Below are positions 5,638 through 6,372 of a DNA stretch of 6,372 bases, piece by piece. The stretch covers positions 1 to 6,372 of the forward strand of contig WFOM01000138.1 of assembly GCA_015488075.1 (NCBI GenBank). Reading direction: 5' to 3'. Position 1 is the first letter of the stretch, and every line of letters starts with the position of its first letter. The stretch is from Helicobacteraceae bacterium (GTDB lineage: Bacteria > Campylobacterota > Campylobacteria > Campylobacterales > Sulfurimonadaceae). The notes under the pieces are model-generated. The model ran no database searches, had not been told where the DNA came from, and saw only the letters and a list, made by a program, of their open reading frames with translations. Both the position numbers and the translations under genes were made by a program.

Positions 5638-6372
5638 AGATATAGATAAAAAAAAAGTCATTCTTGATGCAAAGGAATTTTTAAAATCTTTTTTTGACAA
5701 AGACTTGACGCTATATGCGGCAAGTCTGAGTTTTTACACCATATTTACCATCATACCTCTTTTGCTTATCATGATGACTCTTTTGACATCTTTGCCTTCA
5801 TTTAAGATTTACTATAAAAAAATCCAGCAATACATCTTCTCAAACATGATGCCGGTAAACTCAGAGATAGTTATGAATCAGATAAACTCTTTTTTACAAA
5901 ACGCATCACAGATGAGTATAATCGGCTTTATCATGATAATAGTAGCTTCACTCTTGTTTTTTCAAAATTTTGAATATATTGCGGGTAAGATATTTAATGC
6001 AAAAAAAAGGTCTCTTTGGGATGCCATAACAACATACTGGACACTTATAACTCTCACTCCTATCGGCATGGGTTTTTCATTTTACATAACCGCATATATA
6101 GCCAAGATGATGGCGAGCAATTCACTGACATCAGGTATAGACATACTGCCGCTGGTTCCATATCTTATAACTTGGTTTTTGTTTTTTGTAGTTTTTAAAA
6201 TTTCGGTAAATATGAAAATAAACACTAAAGCGGCACTTTTAAGTTCTTTGTTTACATCTGTTGCATTTAACATCTCCAAAAACGGCTTTGTCTATTATGT
6301 TATTTTAAACAAATCATATACAACAATATACGGAAGTTTTTCCATAGTGCTGTTTTTGTTTTTATGGATATA
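5621..6372 (+). CDS. YihY/BrkB-family inner-membrane protein (runs off the right edge)
   Basis: The first 250 residues are visible, out of roughly 280-300 usual for the family. After a Lys-rich cytoplasmic start, the first membrane segment carries the family signature AASLSFYTIFTIIPLLL (33-49). Further hydrophobic segments lie at about 98-115, 137-161, 176-193, 205-218 and 237-250, the last (YGSFSIVLFLFLWI) matching the conserved end segment. These proteins were once called ribonuclease BN, a name now regarded as mistaken. Their function, perhaps in transport or envelope, is unknown. TTG at 5621 is the only plausible start, with GGGA 7 nt upstream, and it overlaps glcD by 17 nt. A run of nine A (5648-5656) lies in the early codons. 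It is probably the third gene of the pgbA-glcD operon. Family assignment is strong; function is not. Confidence 0.88.
   Translation, partial: MIKKIKDIDKKKVILDAKEFLKSFFDKDLTLYAASLSFYTIFTIIPLLLIMMTLLTSLPSFKIYYKKIQQYIFSNMMPVNSEIVMNQINSFLQNASQMSIIGFIMIIVASLLFFQNFEYIAGKIFNAKKRSLWDAITTYWTLITLTPIGMGFSFYITAYIAKMMASNSLTSGIDILPLVPYLITWFLFFVVFKISVNMKINTKAALLSSLFTSVAFNISKNGFVYYVILNKSYTTIYGSFSIVLFLFLWI

Noticed and set aside
5476..5700. Minus-strand open frame covering the glcD/YihY junction
   Set aside because: It lies opposite two same-strand overlapping genes, with no ribosome site or motif.
6001..6010. A8-GG run that looks like a -1 frameshift slippery site in the YihY gene
   Set aside because: The family match continues in the zero frame on both sides, I saw no downstream stem-loop, and no alternative product is suggested.

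Overview
The window is AT-rich, gene-dense and almost entirely coding. It looks like Campylobacterota (Epsilonproteobacteria). The best evidence is a divergent block, csd3-type M23 peptidase / pgbA-family protein / glcD-type oxidase, whose gene content and order match the region I recall around HP0506-HP0509 in Helicobacter pylori, with related neighbourhoods in Campylobacter. The protein style and the pgbA homologue without its long tail suggest a free-living relative such as Sulfurimonas, but the genus is an inference.

Left arm, minus strand (3365 down to 1). Five genes run leftwards without real gaps: a periplasmic LytM/M23 peptidoglycan peptidase (csd3-like), a NUDT14-like Nudix hydrolase starting inside the csd3 tail, an MlaE-type ABC permease overlapping the Nudix gene by 7 nt, a short remnant-like ABC ATPase, and an MCE/MlaD substrate-binding protein cut by the window edge. 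The packing suggests one transcript joining cell-wall shaping to lipid transport between membranes. The oddity is the ATPase position: the protein keeps a Q-loop and part of the ABC signature but has no Walker A, Walker B acid, catalytic glutamate or H-loop histidine.

Right arm, plus strand (3447 to 6372). A promoter with a TATAAT box drives a secreted pgbA-family protein, a GlcD-type FAD-linked oxidase four bases after it, and a YihY/BrkB inner-membrane protein that starts inside the glcD end and runs off the window. The two arms are transcribed from a compact divergent promoter region (3366-3446).

I found no tRNA, rRNA, CRISPR array, insertion sequence, riboswitch or convincing terminator. 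No stretch over about 80 bases lacks a gene. The most promising lead is the catalytically dead ABC ATPase-like protein kept in frame between mlaE and mlaD; the rest is mostly conserved Campylobacterota gene content.
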